64,000 bases of DNA, from the NCBI RefSeq assembly GCF_902500225.1, contig NZ_LR722657.1:62001-126000 (forward strand), in the 5' to 3' direction. Both the position numbers and the translations under genes were made by a program. This DNA is from Buttiauxella massiliensis. GTDB lineage: Bacteria > Pseudomonadota > Gammaproteobacteria > Enterobacterales > Enterobacteriaceae. Positions 30,350 to 39,781 of this stretch are shown piece by piece (position 1 is the first letter of the stretch; each line of letters begins with the position of its first letter). Under the pieces are notes generated by a model. It saw only the letters and a list, made by a program, of their open reading frames with translations, did not search any database and was not told the DNA's origin.

Positions 30350-30619
30350 TTAGCCAACCAACCGTGCAGCCTGATGGAAAATTTCAATGGTGAAATCAGA
30401 CAGTTTAATCAGCATCCATTTCCCCGCTACCACCAGAACCAGCAATGTAACAACCAGGCGCGGCAAAAAGCTGAGGGTTTGTTCGTTAATCTGCGTGGTC
30501 GCCTGGAAGATACTGACCACCAGGCCAACGAGGAGGCTGGGAACAATCGCTACCACAGAAATAATCAGCACCAGCAAGATGGCACCGGACATAATCTCCC
30601 CGGCGGTGTCCATGGTCAT
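30350..30619 (-). CDS. lfiQ: Lateral flagellar export protein LfiQ (FliQ family)
   Basis: An 89-residue two-TM export-gate subunit with SIFQATTQINEQTLSFLPRL between the segments. The ATG at 30619 is chosen because it overlaps the lfiP stop (TGATG) and gives the standard 89 residues; ATGs at 30622 and 30613 are possible alternatives, and upstream codons in this frame lie inside lfiP. Confidence 0.94.
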   Translation of the reverse strand: MTMDTAGEIMSGAILLVLIISVVAIVPSLLVGLVVSIFQATTQINEQTLSFLPRLVVTLLVLVVAGKWMLIKLSDFTIEIFHQAARLVG

Positions 30620-31380
30620 CATCCTGAAACCCCTTGTACGCTGGTGGTCAGCGTGCTGACAATCAAGTTCCAGCCGTCGCAAAGCACAAACAGCATCAGC
30701 TTAAATGGCAAGGAAACAATCAGCGGTGACAGCATCATCATCCCCATCGCCATCAAAATACTGGCGACAATCAGGTCGATAATCAGGAATGGGATGTAAA
30801 TCATAAAGCCAATCTGGAAGGCAGTTTTCAGCTCGCTCAGCACGAAAGCCGGTACCACGATACTGAGATCCATTTCCATCGGATCGCCTTTCTCACCCGC
30901 AATCGACATGATTTGCGCCATCGAGGTTTTACTGGTTTGCGCCAGCATATATTTCTTAAGCGGTAGCTCGGCGGTGGTCAGTGCCTCTTTAAGCGAAATA
31001 GCATCATTCTGATAGGGAACAATGGCCTGGTCGTAAACTGTGGTCCAAACCGGGCGCATTACCAGCATGGTTAATGCGAGCGCGATCCCCGTCAGAATTT
31101 TATTCGGTGGGCTTTGTTGTAAGCCAAGTGCCTGGCGCAAAATCGCCAGCACAATAATAAAGCGTGTGAAGCAGGTCATCATCAGCACCATGATCGGCAA
31201 AAAGCCGAGCAGGGTCATCAGAATCAGAATTTCAACCTTAACGCTGTAATCCTGGCCGCTGCCGTTGCTGGTGGTGCTGAGCAGGGTAATATCCCCGTTC
31301 GCGGCTAACAGGTGAGGCGAAATAAGCAGCCCGGTTAACAATAATAAACCCAGGCCAGTGCTGCGAAAATTGCGACTCAT
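30619..31380 (-). CDS. lfiP: Lateral flagellar export protein LfiP (FliP family)
   Basis: A 253-residue export-gate subunit with a cleavable signal peptide (...LLISPHLLAANG). FliP signatures are RFIIVLAILRQALGLQQSPPNKILTG and FVLSELKTAFQIGFMIYIPFLIIDLIVASILMAMGMMML. It overlaps lfiN by 4 bp and lfiQ by 1 bp. Confidence 0.96.
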   Translation of the reverse strand: MSRNFRSTGLGLLLLTGLLISPHLLAANGDITLLSTTSNGSGQDYSVKVEILILMTLLGFLPIMVLMMTCFTRFIIVLAILRQALGLQQSPPNKILTGIALALTMLVMRPVWTTVYDQAIVPYQNDAISLKEALTTAELPLKKYMLAQTSKTSMAQIMSIAGEKGDPMEMDLSIVVPAFVLSELKTAFQIGFMIYIPFLIIDLIVASILMAMGMMMLSPLIVSLPFKLMLFVLCDGWNLIVSTLTTSVQGVSG

Positions 31381-31769
31381 TGCGTCAGTTTGCCTAGATC
31401 GTGGTTGCTAAATTCGATGATACGCAGGCCGTATTTATCATTAAGCACTACCACTTCGGCTTTACCGAACTGAATGCCATTCACCTTTAAATCCAGCGGT
31501 TCACCCGCCATCTTATCCAGCTCAATCACGCTGTCGTTGCTGATTGTCATCAGCTCAGCCAATGAAATACTCACCGAAGCAACTTCAAGTGTCAGGTTTA
31601 CCGGAATACGGCTGAACAGCGCCATTTTACGTAGTTGTTCACTACGGCTTTCCGTTGCAGTCTTCTCCACAGATTTCGCGGCGGAAATATCTGCGTCATG
31701 CCCGGCAGTTTCCGGCAGGTCGATTTCGTCCAGATTAAAATCAATGGACAGGTCATTTTGATCACTCAT
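31377..31769 (-). CDS. lfiN: Lateral flagellar switch protein LfiN (FliN family)
   Basis: A 130-residue C-ring protein with an acidic N-terminal tail and a SpoA domain at the C-terminus (IPVNLTLEVASVSISLAELMTI, VIELDKMAGEPLDLKVNGIQFGKAEVVVLNDKYGLRI). It builds the rotor with LfiM and LfiG. It overlaps lfiM by 8 bp. Confidence 0.95.
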   Translation of the reverse strand: MSDQNDLSIDFNLDEIDLPETAGHDADISAAKSVEKTATESRSEQLRKMALFSRIPVNLTLEVASVSISLAELMTISNDSVIELDKMAGEPLDLKVNGIQFGKAEVVVLNDKYGLRIIEFSNHDLGKLTQ

Positions 31770-32640
31770 ACTTCATCTCTGGAGTTTTATCATTAAATTC
31801 AGAAAGATATAACCGTCCTCGTTCTTCCGCGACGACTGAGCTAAAAATCTGTTCATTTTCAATAAAAACCGGTAACGGTTCATTTAAGGAAACGGGAATG
31901 ATGTCACCCGGTCCAATATTTAATAGTTGGGCAACGGTAAGATTAATGGATACCAGGCGACCGGTAAGGGTCAGCGGCATATTGGTAAACATATGTTCTA
32001 TTTGTTCAGAAGAGAGATTCTTAGCCTGTGGCTCACTGCTTTCGCCATCTGCACGTGAAGTGGCAAGAAGTAAATCAACGTGATGCGCATCCAGCAAAAT
32101 AGAAAAGCAATATTCATCATAACCTTCAAGCCAGAACCGAACCGAATAAGGCCATTGATGAATAATCGAGGTGTAATCATTCTTCAGTTCAAGCGTTTCA
32201 TTTAATACTTCCTTGACCATGGTGAGCTGCAAAAGCTCCTGGCCAAGTTTTATTTTTAACCGGTCTTCAGTTTTGGTAACCGATTGGGTGAGATCTAAAG
32301 AGACGGTGTTGCCTTCTTTGCTCAGTCCGTAATAGGTATGCAAAATGCTCAGTAAAAACTTACGATTAATATCGAAGCCAATACTTCCATAAGCTGTTGA
32401 GAATATTTGTGCATTTTTGCAATGATAATCAATATCAAATGTCAGGTTGCTCAGTAGAGCATTGAGGCGATATTTTTTTAAAAAGAAAATACCTAACCTG
32501 GCTTCGATGCTGTCAAATTTAGCGCTGATTATTTTGGGTATCTTGTGATAGGCCCTGCCAAGTTTACTGACATCCAGTCGCGTGAGTTCAGGACAATCAG
32601 AAGCCTGATAAACACGAGTTCTATGCGATGCATTCTGCAT
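31762..32640 (-). CDS. lfiM: Lateral flagellar switch protein LfiM (FliM family)
   Basis: A 292-residue FliM-like C-ring component with a middle CheC-like region and a C-terminal SpoA domain (PLTLTGRLVSINLTVAQLLNIGPGDIIPVSL). The N-terminus is divergent and no clear CheY-binding motif is visible. That would fit a lateral motor not steered by chemotaxis, though this is inference. It is first in the leftward export/switch operon. Confidence 0.92.
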   Translation of the reverse strand: MQNASHRTRVYQASDCPELTRLDVSKLGRAYHKIPKIISAKFDSIEARLGIFFLKKYRLNALLSNLTFDIDYHCKNAQIFSTAYGSIGFDINRKFLLSILHTYYGLSKEGNTVSLDLTQSVTKTEDRLKIKLGQELLQLTMVKEVLNETLELKNDYTSIIHQWPYSVRFWLEGYDEYCFSILLDAHHVDLLLATSRADGESSEPQAKNLSSEQIEHMFTNMPLTLTGRLVSINLTVAQLLNIGPGDIIPVSLNEPLPVFIENEQIFSSVVAEERGRLYLSEFNDKTPEMKYE

Positions 32641-33097
32641 GATGTGTCCATTATCATTCAGTGTGCTTACGTTAACGCTTCTTTAATATGCGGCGTTGTG
32701 CTGACGAGTAAATCAATAACCACGATGCGTGATGATTATTTTTTTGACGTGTTGCAGGTTACGTATGCAGCAATATATTACGGGCGTAAAGTATGTCGTT
32801 TGTACATGTTTAGTTCAAGTGTTAGCAGCTCATTAATACATTAATTATTTAAGTTTCTTGTTAATTAATCTGCATTAATTAATCTATAAGATATTGATTT
32901 TAAATGATTTTATTTTTGTTTCTGTTAATTGTTCTTTAATGGGGGTTAATGAGGGGACAAGCGTCGGCACTTAGGTATACTTCTGCTGGGAAAATTCTTA
33001 TTAGGGTTTTGAAACCAACTTTTATTGAGAGCCTACGCATTATTGACCGGGATGGTTAGCTAGTCATTTAGACTCCCATTAATGCGATGAGATACTT
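32641..33097. promoter_or_regulatory. Divergent regulatory region between lfiM and lafK
   Basis: An AT-rich 457-bp gap that must hold the start signals of the leftward lfiM-lfhA operon and of lafK. No gene and no sigma54 -24/-12 pair was found on either strand, so these first-tier genes are probably read by another sigma factor. Confidence 0.55.
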
Positions 33098-34129
33098 GTG
33101 GATTTAGATATGGATAGTTTAACTCAGGATAGCATTGCAAACAGCCACGGGTTTATTGCTCATGCGCCTGCCAGTGTAAATGCTTTTAATTTGGCAAAAA
33201 GAGTAGCCGAATTTAATGTTGCAACCATTATTACCGGTGAAACAGGAACCGGTAAAGAATGTATCGCACGTACCATCCATCATTACAGCGTGGGTATGAA
33301 TGCTCCGTATGTTGCGGTAAATTGTGCGGCAATTCCTGAGACGATGCTTGAATCCATTTTATTTGGTCACGTAAAAGGTGCTTTTACGGGGGCGCTCAGT
33401 AGCATGCCGGGGAAGTTTGAACTGGCAAATAATGGCGTACTATTGCTTGATGAAATTGGCGATATGCCTCTGAGTCTGCAAGCTAAATTATTACGGGTTT
33501 TGCAGGAGCAGGAAGTAGAGCGCCTGGGAAGCCATAAAAAGATCCCCCTCGATATTCGTGTCATCGCTTCTACAAATAAAGATTTACCCACTGAAATTGC
33601 TGAAGGGCGCTTTCGCCAGGATCTGTATTATCGTTTGGCTGTGGTTCCTATTCATGTTTCTCCTCTGCGTGAAAGACCAGAAGATATCATTCCGTTGGCA
33701 TTGAATTTCATCAAGAAATATCAGTCGAGACATCTACAAAATAAAAAACTCAGTGATGATGCACGCTTTGCGTTATTAAAATATTCATGGCCAGGAAATA
33801 TTCGCGAGTTGGAAAACGTTATTCAACGCGGATTGATTCTGAGCACCAGTGACGTGATTCAGGCACAGGACTTGTCATTGCCTGTATCGCACGAAAATAC
33901 CCGTGCAAATAACACATGGGGTAGCGGTAGCCCGACTTTAGTCACTCCAGTTTGTGACGCGATTCGTGGTGTGAAAGTCCACGGACGGTTGGCGGAATAT
34001 CAGTACATTATTGATTTACTTAAACAACACAACGGCAATAAATCACGTACAGCGCAGTCACTGGGCATTACACCGCGTGCATTACGTTATCGCCTGGCAA
34101 CCATGCGTGGCGATGGAATTTACGCCTGA
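33098..34129 (+). CDS. lafK: Sigma54-dependent lateral flagellar activator LafK
   Basis: A 343-residue AAA+ enhancer-binding protein. Walker A is GETGTGKE (47-54), the sigma54-contact loop is GAFTGA (94-99), Walker B is LLLDEIGDM (115-123), and a Fis-type HTH lies at the C-terminus (NKSRTAQSLGITPRALRYRL). There is no receiver domain, so control by phosphorylation is unlikely. Consistent targets are the -24/-12 promoters before lfgB and lafB. The GTG at 33098 is taken; ATG at 33110 is an alternative. Confidence 0.94.
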   Translation: MDLDMDSLTQDSIANSHGFIAHAPASVNAFNLAKRVAEFNVATIITGETGTGKECIARTIHHYSVGMNAPYVAVNCAAIPETMLESILFGHVKGAFTGALSSMPGKFELANNGVLLLDEIGDMPLSLQAKLLRVLQEQEVERLGSHKKIPLDIRVIASTNKDLPTEIAEGRFRQDLYYRLAVVPIHVSPLRERPEDIIPLALNFIKKYQSRHLQNKKLSDDARFALLKYSWPGNIRELENVIQRGLILSTSDVIQAQDLSLPVSHENTRANNTWGSGSPTLVTPVCDAIRGVKVHGRLAEYQYIIDLLKQHNGNKSRTAQSLGITPRALRYRLATMRGDGIYA

Positions 34130-34162
34130 CTGGGTTCTAAGCTTCACAGGAAGAAATAATAA

Positions 34163-34537
34163 ATGGATAAAATTCAGTTGGTTGCTTTCTCATCCGCGCA
34201 GCAGGCAATGCTGCAACGAATGCAGCAAAACATGCTCACTACTTCACAAGGCATTATTGCTCCAGCGCAGCATATCGGCGGTGAATTTTCTGCCTCTTCC
34301 CTCTCTGGCTCATCCGCGGGTTCGTTCAGCCAAATGATGAACGAAGCCGTAAATCGTGTGGATGCCATACAGCACAGTGCGGCCGCGCAACAGATAGCCG
34401 TGGAAACAGGTATCAGCGACGATTTGACGGGCGCAATGGTCGAAAGCCAAAAAGCCAGTGTCGCGTTTTCGGCGATGGTGCAGGTGCGCAATAAGCTCAC
34501 ATCTGCCCTCGACGAAGTCATGAATATGGCTGTGTAA
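34163..34537 (+). CDS. lfiE: Lateral flagellar MS-ring/rod adaptor LfiE (FliE family)
   Basis: A 124-residue FliE protein joining MS ring and rod. The C-terminal family core is DDLTGAMVESQKASVAFSAMVQVRNKLTSALDEVMNMAV, with a Ser/Gln-rich N-terminal region. RBS ACAGGAAGAAA. It is first in lfiEFGHIJ, 33 bp after lafK, and may be co-transcribed with it. Confidence 0.94.
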   Translation: MDKIQLVAFSSAQQAMLQRMQQNMLTTSQGIIAPAQHIGGEFSASSLSGSSAGSFSQMMNEAVNRVDAIQHSAAAQQIAVETGISDDLTGAMVESQKASVAFSAMVQVRNKLTSALDEVMNMAV

Positions 34538-34546
34538 GGTTTTGAT

Positions 34547-36244
34547 GTGATAGATAAAATAAAACAAAGATTCCCGATGACCTTTGAACATGGGCTCACG
34601 GGAAACAAAAAAAACATGCTGCTGGCTGCTGCGGGCTTGATGCTCGCCAGCGCTATCGTCACATCTCTGTGGATGACCAACCACAATTATGTGGCGCTGT
34701 TTGGCTCCCAGGAAAACGTGCCGGTGAAGCAGGTTGTTGATGTTCTGGGTAGCCAGACCATTGATTACCGTATCGACCCTGCCAGCGGCATCATTATGGT
34801 CGACAGCAGTAAACTGGCAAAAGCACGTATGGCGCTGGCGGAACAGGGTGTGACGGCCATTATGCCTGGCGGCTACGAATTAATGGATAAAGACGAATTG
34901 CTTGGCAGCAGCCAGTTTATTCAGAACGTCCGTTATAAGCGCAGTATTGAAGGTGAACTGGCACAAAGCATTATGGGGCTTGACCCGGTAGAGGCTGCGC
35001 GAGTGCATTTGGGATTGATGGAGTCCAGTTCGTTTGTACTCACTAACCAACCGCAAAGCAGCGCGTCCGTGATGGTGCGTTTACGTGCGGGGCAGCATCT
35101 TAACGACCAGCAAGTGGCATCGATTGTGCAACTGGTGGCTGGCAGCGTTCCTGGCTTAAACGCAGGGCAGGTGCGGGTTGTGGATCAAACCGGTAATCTT
35201 CTCTCTGAAGGTATCGAAACTGATAACGGCCAGATGGCAGGTATCACCAAAGTTCGTGACATCAGCCAGCAGATCAAAAGTGAAACCGAAAAGAACATCG
35301 CCAATTTGCTCAACTCTATCGTTGGGCAGGGGAATTTCCGTACTAGTGTCGTGCCGCAAGTTGATTTCAGCGCAATCGAAGAGACGCAAGAACGTTATGC
35401 GGGCGACCCACGAATCAGCGACGAAAGTATTAACCAGGAAAACGCCACCGATGAGTTAGCGATGGGCATTCCTGGTTCATTGAGTAACCGTGCACCCGCG
35501 GCGGCACCTGCACAACCACCGGCCACTGCTGCGGCAGCGACAACACCCGCCACACCCGCAACCACTAATCCTCAAGCACTCTCGAGTCGCAGCCAGACTC
35601 AGCGTAAATATGCCTATGACCGCGATGTACGCCATATCAAACATCCGGTCTACAAACTCGAAAAAATGTCCATTGCCGTGGTGTTGAATCAGTCGGCACC
35701 CGCACTGGAGAAATGGACGCCGGAACAATTCACCGCGCTCAATAAGCTTATTGAAGATGCGGCCGGGGTAGACAAGCAACGCGGGGATTCACTGACCCTC
35801 GACCGCCTGGTCTTCACGCCAGCGGGTTCCCTGGATATCCCATCAATGAAATGGTGGCAGGATCCGGATATTCGCGATTGGGGGCAGATGGGCGGTATTG
35901 GGTTCCTTGCTTTACTGCTACTGCTGCTTGGAGTTCGCCCACTGGCGCGACGCTTTACGCCAAATTCGCAGCAGCAGGTTGCCAACTTGCAGGATGAAAA
36001 CAGCGGTGTGCTGTTGGAAGGCGAAACCTCAAGCGACGAAGAATCACTGGTACAGGCGTTGCCGAAGTCCTCCTTCCAGGTTGAGGATAATCTCCCGCCG
36101 CAAAGTTCAGGGCTTGAGACGAAAGTGGAATTCTTACAGACGCTAGCGCAAGGCGAAACCGAGCGCGTGGCTGAAGTGTTAAAACAATGGATAAATAGCA
36201 ATGAGCGAAATAGCGCAGCCGCAACCGCAAACAAACAAGACTAA
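34547..36244 (+). CDS. lfiF: Lateral flagellar MS-ring protein LfiF (FliF family)
   Basis: A 565-residue MS-ring protein with two TM segments (about 27-45 and 452-470) around a periplasmic part containing the secretin-like block EGELAQSIMGLDPVEAARVHL. A Pro/Ala/Thr low-complexity stretch lies at about 312-345 (SNRAPAAAPAQPPATAA region). The C-terminus that binds FliG ends NSNERNSAAATANKQD. It overlaps lfiG by 44 bp. Confidence 0.95.
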   Translation: MIDKIKQRFPMTFEHGLTGNKKNMLLAAAGLMLASAIVTSLWMTNHNYVALFGSQENVPVKQVVDVLGSQTIDYRIDPASGIIMVDSSKLAKARMALAEQGVTAIMPGGYELMDKDELLGSSQFIQNVRYKRSIEGELAQSIMGLDPVEAARVHLGLMESSSFVLTNQPQSSASVMVRLRAGQHLNDQQVASIVQLVAGSVPGLNAGQVRVVDQTGNLLSEGIETDNGQMAGITKVRDISQQIKSETEKNIANLLNSIVGQGNFRTSVVPQVDFSAIEETQERYAGDPRISDESINQENATDELAMGIPGSLSNRAPAAAPAQPPATAAAATTPATPATTNPQALSSRSQTQRKYAYDRDVRHIKHPVYKLEKMSIAVVLNQSAPALEKWTPEQFTALNKLIEDAAGVDKQRGDSLTLDRLVFTPAGSLDIPSMKWWQDPDIRDWGQMGGIGFLALLLLLLGVRPLARRFTPNSQQQVANLQDENSGVLLEGETSSDEESLVQALPKSSFQVEDNLPPQSSGLETKVEFLQTLAQGETERVAEVLKQWINSNERNSAAATANKQD

Positions 36245-37259
36245 TCGCACACCGGCGAGCGCAGCCAATAATGGGCGCAGCCGTCTGGAGCAAGCGGCTA
36301 TTTTGCTGCTCAGTATTGGCGAAGAAGCCGCTGCGACAGTGATGGCGAAACTGAGCCGTGAAGAAGTGGTTCGCGTCAGTGAAACGATGGCGCGTTTACA
36401 CGGCATCAAAGTGACGCATGCCCGGAATGCGATGAATAACTTCTTCCAGGATTACCGGGAGCAGAGCGGTATTAATGGCGCTTCCCGTAACTATCTGAAG
36501 AACATTCTTGATAAAGCGCTGGGTAGTGAGATTTCCCGTAGCGTGATTAATGGCATCTACGGCGATGAAGTGCGTTACCGCATGGCGCGGCTGCAATGGG
36601 TTGATACGCCGCAGCTCGCAAGCCTGATTGACCAGGAACACTTACAGCTACAAGCCGTTTTCCTTGCGTTCTTGCCACCGGATGTTGCGGCCAATGTATT
36701 GAGCTGCCTTGAAGAGTCGCGCCGTGATGAAATTATCTATCGTATTGCGCGGCTCGATGATGTTAACCGGGATGTGATTGACGAGCTGGATCGCATTATC
36801 GAACGCGGTGTGGCGGTGTTGTCTGAACACGGTTCAAAACTGGTGGGGATTAAACATGCGGCGGACATCGTCAACCGCATTCCGACTAACCAGCAGGAAC
36901 TGCTAGAACAGTTGCGCATTCGCGATGAGGACGTGGTTAACGAACTCAAAGACCAAATGTACGAATTCTTCATTCTCAGCCGCCAGACCCCTGCGGTGCT
37001 GCAACGTCTGATAGATGAAATCCCGCTTGAAGAGTGGGCGGTTGCGCTAAAAGGCACCGAGCCAGTTCTGCGCCAGGCGATTTATAGCGCGATGCCAAAA
37101 CGCCAGGTTCAGTTATTACAAAGTACCGGGACCCGTTTAGGCCCGGTTCCAGCAAGCCGTGTTGAGCAGGTGCGCAAAGAGATTATGGCAACTGTTCGTG
37201 AACTGGCAGAAGAGGGTGAGATTCAGGTTCGTCTCTTCTCTGAAGTGACGATGGAGTAA
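36201..37259 (+). CDS. lfiG: Lateral flagellar switch protein LfiG (FliG family)
   Basis: A 352-residue rotor protein. The N-domain block is EQAAILLLSIGEEAAATVMAKL, the middle domain carries IYRIARLDDVNRDVIDELD, and the C-terminal torque helix region is around QMYEFFILSRQTPAVLQRLIDEIPLEEWAVALKG. The start lies 44 bp inside lfiF; no later Met fits before the conserved N-domain. Confidence 0.94.
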   Translation: MSEIAQPQPQTNKTNRTPASAANNGRSRLEQAAILLLSIGEEAAATVMAKLSREEVVRVSETMARLHGIKVTHARNAMNNFFQDYREQSGINGASRNYLKNILDKALGSEISRSVINGIYGDEVRYRMARLQWVDTPQLASLIDQEHLQLQAVFLAFLPPDVAANVLSCLEESRRDEIIYRIARLDDVNRDVIDELDRIIERGVAVLSEHGSKLVGIKHAADIVNRIPTNQQELLEQLRIRDEDVVNELKDQMYEFFILSRQTPAVLQRLIDEIPLEEWAVALKGTEPVLRQAIYSAMPKRQVQLLQSTGTRLGPVPASRVEQVRKEIMATVRELAEEGEIQVRLFSEVTME

Positions 37260-37262
37260 CGG

Positions 37263-38012
37263 ATGAGCCAGCCAACAAAATCGCTATTTGCCAAACCTCT
37301 TGCGGCAACCGCCCGGCCAAGAGTGCATAAATTTCCGCCGCTACACCGCAACCGCCAACTTGTCGATGGCGCGCTGGGCGACGCCGGGTTCAATGCGCCG
37401 TTCCTCGATAACGCCAGTCTGCAACAACAGCTTGCTGATGGCTTTCAGGAAGGCATGAAGCAAGGGTTTGAACAGGGCCTGGAAGAAGGGCGCGGCGAAG
37501 GTTATCAGGAAGGTGTGCGTTTGGGCTTTGACGAAGGTATGCGCAAAGGTCACGACGAAGGCAAAGTTGCCGGTCGGCAACTGTTTATTGAAGCATCCCA
37601 ACCATTAGATAGCGTCACCGAACAGGTTAAGCAGTATCTGGCCGATTATGAAACACGGCGACGTAATGAGTTGCTGCAACTGGTGGAAAAAGTCACCCGC
37701 CAGGTGATTCGCTGTGAACTCACTTTGCACCCAACGCAACTGCTAACCCTGGTAGAAGAAGCCATCGGCAGCCTCGCCAAAACGCCGGAACAGTTGAAAG
37801 TTTGCCTGAATGCGGAAGAGTATCGCCGTATTAGCGAAGCGGAACCTGAACGTTCGAAAGAGTGGGGACTGTGTGCCGATCCGCACATGCAGCCGGGGGA
37901 GTGCCGGGTAGTAACCGAAACCACGGAAATGGACATTGGTTGCGAGCATCGCCTGGAACAATGCATGGACGTGCTAAAAGATACTCTCCTGCCGGAGACG
38001 CAGGATGCATAA
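37263..38012 (+). CDS. lfiH: Lateral flagellar ATPase regulator LfiH (FliH family)
   Basis: A 249-residue stator of the export ATPase. The central helix shows the FliH hallmark of repeated GxxxG steps (GFQEGMKQGFEQGLEEG, continuing to about residue 105), followed by the FliH/SctL C-terminal domain. It overlaps lfiI by 8 bp. Confidence 0.94.
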   Translation: MSQPTKSLFAKPLAATARPRVHKFPPLHRNRQLVDGALGDAGFNAPFLDNASLQQQLADGFQEGMKQGFEQGLEEGRGEGYQEGVRLGFDEGMRKGHDEGKVAGRQLFIEASQPLDSVTEQVKQYLADYETRRRNELLQLVEKVTRQVIRCELTLHPTQLLTLVEEAIGSLAKTPEQLKVCLNAEEYRRISEAEPERSKEWGLCADPHMQPGECRVVTETTEMDIGCEHRLEQCMDVLKDTLLPETQDA

Positions 38013-39321
38013 CATTGATTTCGAACAAGCGCTCAAATCGATTGAGAATATTAACCTCGCCCGTGTAGCGGGGCGCCTTGTTCGGGTCAATGGTTTGCTG
38101 CTGGAATGCGTCGGCTGTGTGCTGGCTATTGGTCAGCATTGCCGTATAGAAAGCCACGACGGCAGCATGATGGATGCTCAGGTTGTCGGTTTCGACCGTG
38201 AAATTACTCACCTGATGCCGTTTAAGCACCCGGTTGGCCTGATTGCCGGAGCCAAGGTTTACCCCGCCGAAAAAGAAGAATCGGTGATGGTGGGGATGCA
38301 ATGGCTTGGGCGTGTGGTCAACGGCCTGGGTGAACCACTGGATCAAAAAGGTAAATTACAGGGTGATACCCCGTTACCCCGCCATATTGCGCAAATTCAC
38401 CCACTGACCCGCCGCTCGGTTGATGAACCGCTTGATGTGGGTGTGCGGGCTATCAACGGTCTGCTGACCATCGGTAAAGGTCAGCGTGTTGGCCTGATGG
38501 CAGGCAGTGGCGTAGGCAAAAGTGTGCTGCTGGGCATGATCACTCGTTACACCCGCGCAGATGTGGTCGTGGTGGGGTTGATTGGCGAGCGTGGCCGCGA
38601 AGTTAAAGAGTTTATCGAACATTCGCTGGGTGAAAGTGGGCTGGCAAAATCAGTGGTTGTTGCTGCTCCGGCGGATGAATCACCACTGATGCGCCTGAAA
38701 GCGACTGAACTGTGCCACGCCATCGCCAGCTACTATCGCGATCGCGGTCTGGATGTGTTGCTGCTGGTCGATTCCCTGACGCGTTATGCGATGGCCCAGC
38801 GTGAAATTGCGCTCTCACTCGGTGAGCCTCCAGCCACAAAAGGCTATCCACCGTCTGCTTTTGGTCTGATCCCAAAACTGGTGGAAAGCGCCGGAAACAG
38901 TGAGGGGCAAGGCACGATGACGGCAATCTATACCGTGTTGGCTGAAGGTGACGATCAACAAGATCCGATCGTCGACTGCGCCCGTGCAGTTTTGGATGGG
39001 CACATTGTACTTTCAAGGCATCTGGCGGAAGCCGGGCACTATCCGGCTATCGATATTTCCCAGTCGATCAGTCGCTGTATGTCGCAGATCGTCACTACCG
39101 ACCACCAACGCGCCGCGCGTACCTTAAAACAACTGTACGGCGAATACATGAATATCAAACCTATGTTGCCGCTTGGGGGATACGTTGCAGGCAGTGACCC
39201 ACTGGTGGATCGTGCGGTCGGGATGGCTCCTGCTATCCACCACTATTTACAACAGGAAGTTGGCTTTGGTGCGACGCTTGAAAATACCATCGAGGATTTA
39301 CAGTCGTTGGTTCAGCGTTAA
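38005..39321 (+). CDS. lfiI: Lateral flagellar export ATPase LfiI (FliI family)
   Basis: A 438-residue hexameric ATPase that unfolds export substrates. Walker A is GLMAGSGVGKSVLLG, then GERGREVKEF, Walker B is VLLLVDSLTRYAMAQREI with GYPPSAF after it. The length is close to that of E. coli FliI. Confidence 0.97.
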   Translation: MHNIDFEQALKSIENINLARVAGRLVRVNGLLLECVGCVLAIGQHCRIESHDGSMMDAQVVGFDREITHLMPFKHPVGLIAGAKVYPAEKEESVMVGMQWLGRVVNGLGEPLDQKGKLQGDTPLPRHIAQIHPLTRRSVDEPLDVGVRAINGLLTIGKGQRVGLMAGSGVGKSVLLGMITRYTRADVVVVGLIGERGREVKEFIEHSLGESGLAKSVVVAAPADESPLMRLKATELCHAIASYYRDRGLDVLLLVDSLTRYAMAQREIALSLGEPPATKGYPPSAFGLIPKLVESAGNSEGQGTMTAIYTVLAEGDDQQDPIVDCARAVLDGHIVLSRHLAEAGHYPAIDISQSISRCMSQIVTTDHQRAARTLKQLYGEYMNIKPMLPLGGYVAGSDPLVDRAVGMAPAIHHYLQQEVGFGATLENTIEDLQSLVQR

Positions 39322-39344
39322 ATCGAGTGACAAAGAGGTAAAGG

Positions 39345-39776
39345 ATGCCAAGAACCATCAGAACGCTTGAACACCTGGTACAGATGCGCGCCCGCACGGT
39401 GAAAGATCTCAGTGGAAAATTATCGTCCCAAAAGCAGCTGTGCCAGCGTTATGAAAACAATATCCAGGCGCTGAATAATCTGGCGGTGGTGCCCGTGGGG
39501 GCGGTAAATACCCATGCCGCCATGATGACCAATCAGGCGCATTATAAGAAAAACATCCAACGTATTATCAACTGGCAAAAGCAAGAGCAGACGCTTGCGG
39601 ATATGAAAATGCAGGAGATCCAACAGAATTTACTGCATGAAGCGCGCCGTGAGCGCGGATATCAACTGGTGCTTGAGCAACGGCAGGATAAATTCGCCAG
39701 TGAAGAAGCGCGCAAAGATCAGAAAACTACAGATGCGATGTCGACCCAAAGCTGGATGCGACGCTTACGATCTTGA
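39345..39776 (+). CDS. lfiJ: Lateral flagellar export chaperone LfiJ (FliJ family)
   Basis: A 143-residue coiled-coil protein, Lys/Gln/Glu-rich over most of its length, placed directly after the export ATPase gene as FliJ genes are. FliJ acts as the central stalk of the ATPase ring. It is last in lfiEFGHIJ and convergent with lfgN (5 bp between stops). Confidence 0.9.
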   Translation: MPRTIRTLEHLVQMRARTVKDLSGKLSSQKQLCQRYENNIQALNNLAVVPVGAVNTHAAMMTNQAHYKKNIQRIINWQKQEQTLADMKMQEIQQNLLHEARRERGYQLVLEQRQDKFASEEARKDQKTTDAMSTQSWMRRLRS

Positions 39777-39781
39777 TTTTC

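Noticed and set aside
30167-30799. 210-codon frame antisense to lfiR, lfiQ and lfiP
   Set aside because: It covers three certain genes on the other strand and has no recognisable protein features.
34062-34077. Possible sigma54 promoter before lfiE (TGGGCA-N5-CCGCG)
   Set aside because: It keeps only the GG-N10-GC spacing; the other consensus bases are missing. lfiE may simply be read through from lafK.
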